NCBI GenBank assembly: GCA_000493945.1 | Contig: AWNW01000009.1 | Coordinates: forward strand, 69,713 to 78,253 | Direction of reading: 5' to 3' | DNA length: 8,541 nt | Source of the DNA: Candidatus Hydrogenedens terephthalaticus JGI OTU-1 | Lineage (GTDB): Bacteria; Hydrogenedentota; Hydrogenedentia; Hydrogenedentales; Hydrogenedentaceae | Shown: positions 6,901 through 8,541 of the stretch, in pieces | How positions within the stretch are numbered: the stretch's first letter is position 1 | Layout: each line of letters begins with the position of its first letter | The notes under the pieces: model-generated | The model's database searches: none | What the model was told of the DNA's origin: nothing | The model's input: only the letters and a program-made list of their open reading frames with translations | Translations under genes and position numbers: made by a program

Positions 6901-7699
6901 GGTAAATAGCCCAAATAATTCTTATATACCTTATGACCTGGGGGTTTTATACGACCGAATGGGTAAAACAAAAGAAGCGGAAGAAATGTATAACAAGGCA
7001 CTGGAAGTAGATGAAAAAAACCCACTGGCATATAACAATTTGGGGTATCATGCTTTTTTATTGGGGGATGTTGATAAAGCAATAGAACTTTATCAAAAAT
7101 CATTATCTATAAAACCCGACCTGATAAATGCTCTTTATAATATTGCTGATGCATTTTATGCAAAAGGAGAATTAGAAAAAGTTATCCCTTATTTTGAAAA
7201 GGCAATAGAAAAACAGCCTCAAGACCACAACCTTCATAATGCATTAGGCTTTTATGCGTTTCAGGTTAATAAATATGATTTAGCAGAAAAACATTTAAAA
7301 GAGGCGGTAAATTTAGAATATAGATTTCCTCTTGCGTGGAGAAATTTGGGGAATTTATATAGAAAGCAGAAAAGATATGAAGAAGCAGAAAATGCTTACA
7401 AAACGGCGTTAGAGATTTATCCCGGTGATGGCGAAGGATGGGCAATCTATGCCGGATTTAAAAAAGAGATAGGCGATTATCAACAAGCAGTACAGCTTTT
7501 CCAAGAGGCTATTAAAAAACTAAAAGAAAAAGAGGCTCCAATAGATATAATTACAGAGGTATTAATAGAATTAGGGGAGACATATATTAAATTAAATGAT
7601 AAGGATAATGCGAATAAGATATTTTCAGAAGTTATAGGCCTCAATCCTCAAAATGATGATATAAAACAAAGACTTAAACAAATGGGATTTTCGGATTAG
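3929..7699 (+). CDS. GT-C (PMT/ArnT-like, GT39-type) membrane glycosyltransferase fused to a TPR solenoid
   Basis: This 1256-residue protein probably transfers a sugar from a polyprenyl-phosphate donor on the outer face of the inner membrane. The GTG start at 3929 follows AAGG by eight bases. Residues 1-480 hold roughly eleven membrane segments. Just after the first is a periplasmic loop with acidic residues (Asp41, Asp46) in the place of the family's catalytic Asp, then R-P-P-G-H-G-Y-F at 75-82, the hallmark of the PMT/ArnT superfamily. A second loop has E-G-E-V-N-D at 142-147. A large loop (about 236-365) has R-N-Y at 236-238 and I-G-N-N-P-E-A-D-G at 257-265, typical of bacterial GT39-type proteins. 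From residue 489 on there are about 22 TPRs of 34 residues to the C-terminus. The layout resembles animal TMTC O-mannosyltransferases, where the TPRs face the ER lumen; by analogy and segment count the solenoid would face the periplasm and could present protein acceptors. Sugar and acceptor are unknown. Confidence 0.9.
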   Translation: MKENKVRFVLFLILLIAIILRVWYIYEVYKYAPDYSALQQDPEVQDYFARAIVTGDWSVPEGVTDPEMQTTPFFRPPGHGYFLSFLYRFISDSYLTPRIINAIAGILTVLLSFYLGRAIFNEVVGLIFSFLVATYSVFIYWEGEVNDPALFVFLVVFIFYILYRWSIHKKWYWCIPLGLSIGAYASMRPNILSFGPFIALWMAWITFKERKYFSFIPSWIVLFIFTFVPIIPITLRNYIASGEWVLISTYFGENLFIGNNPEADGTTPWNQYLQKLEGTGNWTARDYVNVVKGLGKELGIKDLKHADASKIFTQKAIEYIKTHPKETIIQVLKKAILLWCPIEITCNKVVYYEIKHYPPLKYLPTFPWAGGLFIAGTLLLFFNMKSGLNKESISKFLFFSSGSYSTELLLLIYLFIITYLGSFLMFFVNGRARVPVLPLFFLIGANFIYFLWVCIKNKNTLSLIRWLSILLTSFILISVRWVPFEPDLARWHYQRADSYLRRGEVQKALEEAQILLYMPKSLPYMHHRLGKDLFKSGYFREAKEQFEKGIRLDPNYQDMFYYLGKTYLALKDEVNAEKYFKKSLELNPNDARSHNEIGEILEHQGNWKEALAHYEKALQIVPDFTYVLDKYGRILSSQGRSEDALAFYRKALETDPSYQDVYFLIGRELRNLGRVEEARDTLLKAVELNPKDARALCELGNIHADEGEWDAAEDYHRRAVSVRPDFAYAYEQLGRILFAKENLIEAESNFKKAIELNPEYQDSVYLLGCVLKKQERMNEAEVYFRRAIELNIRDARAWNELGEIMELKKDYEQAITCYEKALEAYPQFCYVIAKMGAIYANRGEYEKSLEKLKLALNIDPNSQNVYYMVGQVLSRMGEKEEAIAYFEKAIEMNPKDARAHRELALLIQEDKPEEAIEHFKKALEVVPDFTLVLNNWGSLLVKLNKWDEAENKFYEALKIRPNDELAYYNLAQLAEKKGNTEQAIELYQKAMVNSPNNSYIPYDLGVLYDRMGKTKEAEEMYNKALEVDEKNPLAYNNLGYHAFLLGDVDKAIELYQKSLSIKPDLINALYNIADAFYAKGELEKVIPYFEKAIEKQPQDHNLHNALGFYAFQVNKYDLAEKHLKEAVNLEYRFPLAWRNLGNLYRKQKRYEEAENAYKTALEIYPGDGEGWAIYAGFKKEIGDYQQAVQLFQEAIKKLKEKEAPIDIITEVLIELGETYIKLNDKDNANKIFSEVIGLNPQNDDIKQRLKQMGFSD
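5600..6820 (+). repeat. Four tandem copies of a three-TPR block (102-residue super-repeat)
   Basis: Within the TPR region of the glycosyltransferase, residues 558-964 are four blocks of three TPRs, starting at residues 558, 660, 762 and 864. Each TPR of the block has its own loop signature. One is preceded by P-x-Y-Q-D (residues 554, 656, 758; weaker P-N-S-Q-N at 860). The next has P-x-D-A-R (588, 690, 894; I-R-D-A-R at 792). The third has P-D-F or P-Q-F followed by an aromatic or Leu position (622, 724, 826, 927). The spacing is exactly 102 residues until the last block, which is one residue short because TPR 13 has a shorter turn. Flanking TPRs lack this three-way pattern, which points to duplication of a three-repeat cassette after the single TPR had already diverged. 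Confidence 0.85.
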
Positions 7700-7709
7700 T
7701 AATTTTTAC

Positions 7710-8540
7710 TTATTCTACAAGTTTATTTAGGCAATTACATACATATTCAATGGTATCTTTTGAAATACCATCATAGAAAGGTAAAGCAAGTAAATTTGGG
7801 TAAACCCTATGGGCATTTGGGCAATGTGATTTTTGAATTATCCGTGACACATCATCTATAACTTCTTCTTTAAATGCAGTATCAATCCCATGAAAAAGAA
7901 GGGAACGGCAGATTTTATGAGATTTTTTTGGAAGAATAACAACAAACATATAATAAGAAGGTATACATTCAGGTCTTACATAAGGAATATGAATTTTGTC
8001 GGATAATAATTTGCGGTATAATTGTGCCACTTCATTTCTTTGTTCTATTCTTGAATTTAGTAAAGATAACTTTTCCATACCTATTTTTGCTTGTAGAGGT
8101 GTGAATTGTATATTTTCAGGAGGGACGCTTTGAATTTTACGATATACAACTTCTAAGGACTTGAAGAAGAATCGGAACAGTCTTAAAAAGAGAATGGGAT
8201 ACATGAGTTTCAGATTATAAAGTGTCTGTTCTAACTTAATAGACTTTGCTTTTTTGGTTATTTCAACTGTATCTATGATTAATTTTTTGTTGTATTCTCT
8301 AACGAAATCAATAAGTGATGAGTCTTCACTAATAAGCATTCCGCCACCGTATGTATTTATAGGTTTGGATACATCAAAACTGAAAAATCCAGCATATCCA
8401 AATGTCCCCACGAATTGTTTTTGTATCTTAGCCCCACAGGCATGAGCAGCATCTTCTATAACAGGGATATTGTTTTCCAGCCCTATTTTGCATATTTCTT
8501 CAATTAGGCAGGGGTTTCCAAAAGTATGTAATGCGATGAT
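7710..8540 (-). CDS. DegT/DnrJ/EryC1/StrS-family PLP-dependent sugar aminotransferase, N-terminus outside window
   Basis: The last 276 residues are visible and the frame stays open to the right edge; about 100 N-terminal residues should lie beyond it. Family members are mostly PLP enzymes that transfer an amino group to a keto sugar on a nucleotide, for amino sugars in surface polysaccharides, although some are dehydratases. Visible residues 4-10 read L-H-T-F-G-N-P, followed by V-I-E-D-A-A-H at 27-33 (the Asp that pairs with the PLP ring nitrogen) and F-S-F-D-V-S-K-P-I-N-T-Y-G-G-G at 53-67. Lys59 is the Schiff-base lysine, so the enzyme is an aminotransferase and not a His-variant dehydratase. 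The usual Glu of G-E-G-G is replaced by Gly. The C-terminus (L-P-F-Y-D-G-I-S-K-D-T-I-E-Y-V) has the normal family ending. The GTG at 8409-8411 is an internal Val codon, not the start. The gene is convergent with the glycosyltransferase, leaving 10 bases between the stop codons. The exact sugar cannot be read from this part. Confidence 0.92.
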   Translation of the reverse strand: MIALHTFGNPCLIEEICKIGLENNIPVIEDAAHACGAKIQKQFVGTFGYAGFFSFDVSKPINTYGGGMLISEDSSLIDFVREYNKKLIIDTVEITKKAKSIKLEQTLYNLKLMYPILFLRLFRFFFKSLEVVYRKIQSVPPENIQFTPLQAKIGMEKLSLLNSRIEQRNEVAQLYRKLLSDKIHIPYVRPECIPSYYMFVVILPKKSHKICRSLLFHGIDTAFKEEVIDDVSRIIQKSHCPNAHRVYPNLLALPFYDGISKDTIEYVCNCLNKLVE

Positions 8541-8541
8541 G

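Noticed and set aside
6750..7103. 117-residue minus-strand open frame inside the TPR gene
   Set aside because: It is antisense to intact TPRs; its composition (Pro/Leu/Phe/Tyr) is what antisense TPR codons produce.
8409..8411. GTG as the start of the minus-strand aminotransferase
   Set aside because: The same frame continues upstream with clear family sequence (V-I-E-D-A-A-H-A-C-G-A), so the codon is an internal Val and the gene runs off the window.

Overview
The window comes from an AT-rich, Gram-negative (diderm) bacterium. The evidence is a TonB/ExbB energy-transduction pair, a probable lipoprotein with secretin/TonB short N-terminal (STN)-like repeats, and envelope-glycan genes. Shine-Dalgarno sites are strong before some genes (GAGGAG before exbB, GGAGG before the 50-residue gene) and essentially absent before others. 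The lineage cannot be fixed from sequence alone. Gene style (giant GT-C/TPR fusion, DUF5989 microprotein, orphan class III cyclase) resembles uncultivated PVC-like or Hydrogenedentes-type phyla, but that is a guess.

Layout: (1) positions 3-236 are the 3' end of a class III nucleotide cyclase. (2) A convergent gene at 269-871 (minus) encodes an unrecognised exported, single-anchor membrane protein. (3) Divergent from it, a tight three-gene cluster on the plus strand (about 974-3630) encodes an STN-repeat lipoprotein, a TonB-type protein and an ExbB/TolQ proton-channel subunit. No ExbD follows. (4) A 50-residue DUF5989 membrane protein (3716-3868) follows after a short gap that contains a TATAAT box and a perfect GGAGG ribosome site. 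(5) A 1256-residue polytopic GT-C-type glycosyltransferase fused to about 22 TPRs occupies 3929-7699. (6) Convergent with it, and only 10 bases away, is a DegT/DnrJ/EryC1/StrS-type PLP aminotransferase running off the right edge (7710-8540, minus).

How they may work together: the STN/TonB/ExbB group looks like a module coupling proton-motive force to an outer-membrane process. The right half looks like surface-glycan biology: a sugar aminotransferase of the kind that makes nucleotide-amino sugars, a lipid-linked-sugar-dependent glycosyltransferase with a large protein-binding solenoid, and a small membrane protein whose family is known from polysaccharide/exosortase-type loci. The most striking structural feature is a higher-order repeat inside the TPR region: four copies of a three-TPR block with an exact 102-residue period. 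There is no gene-free stretch longer than about 100 bases.
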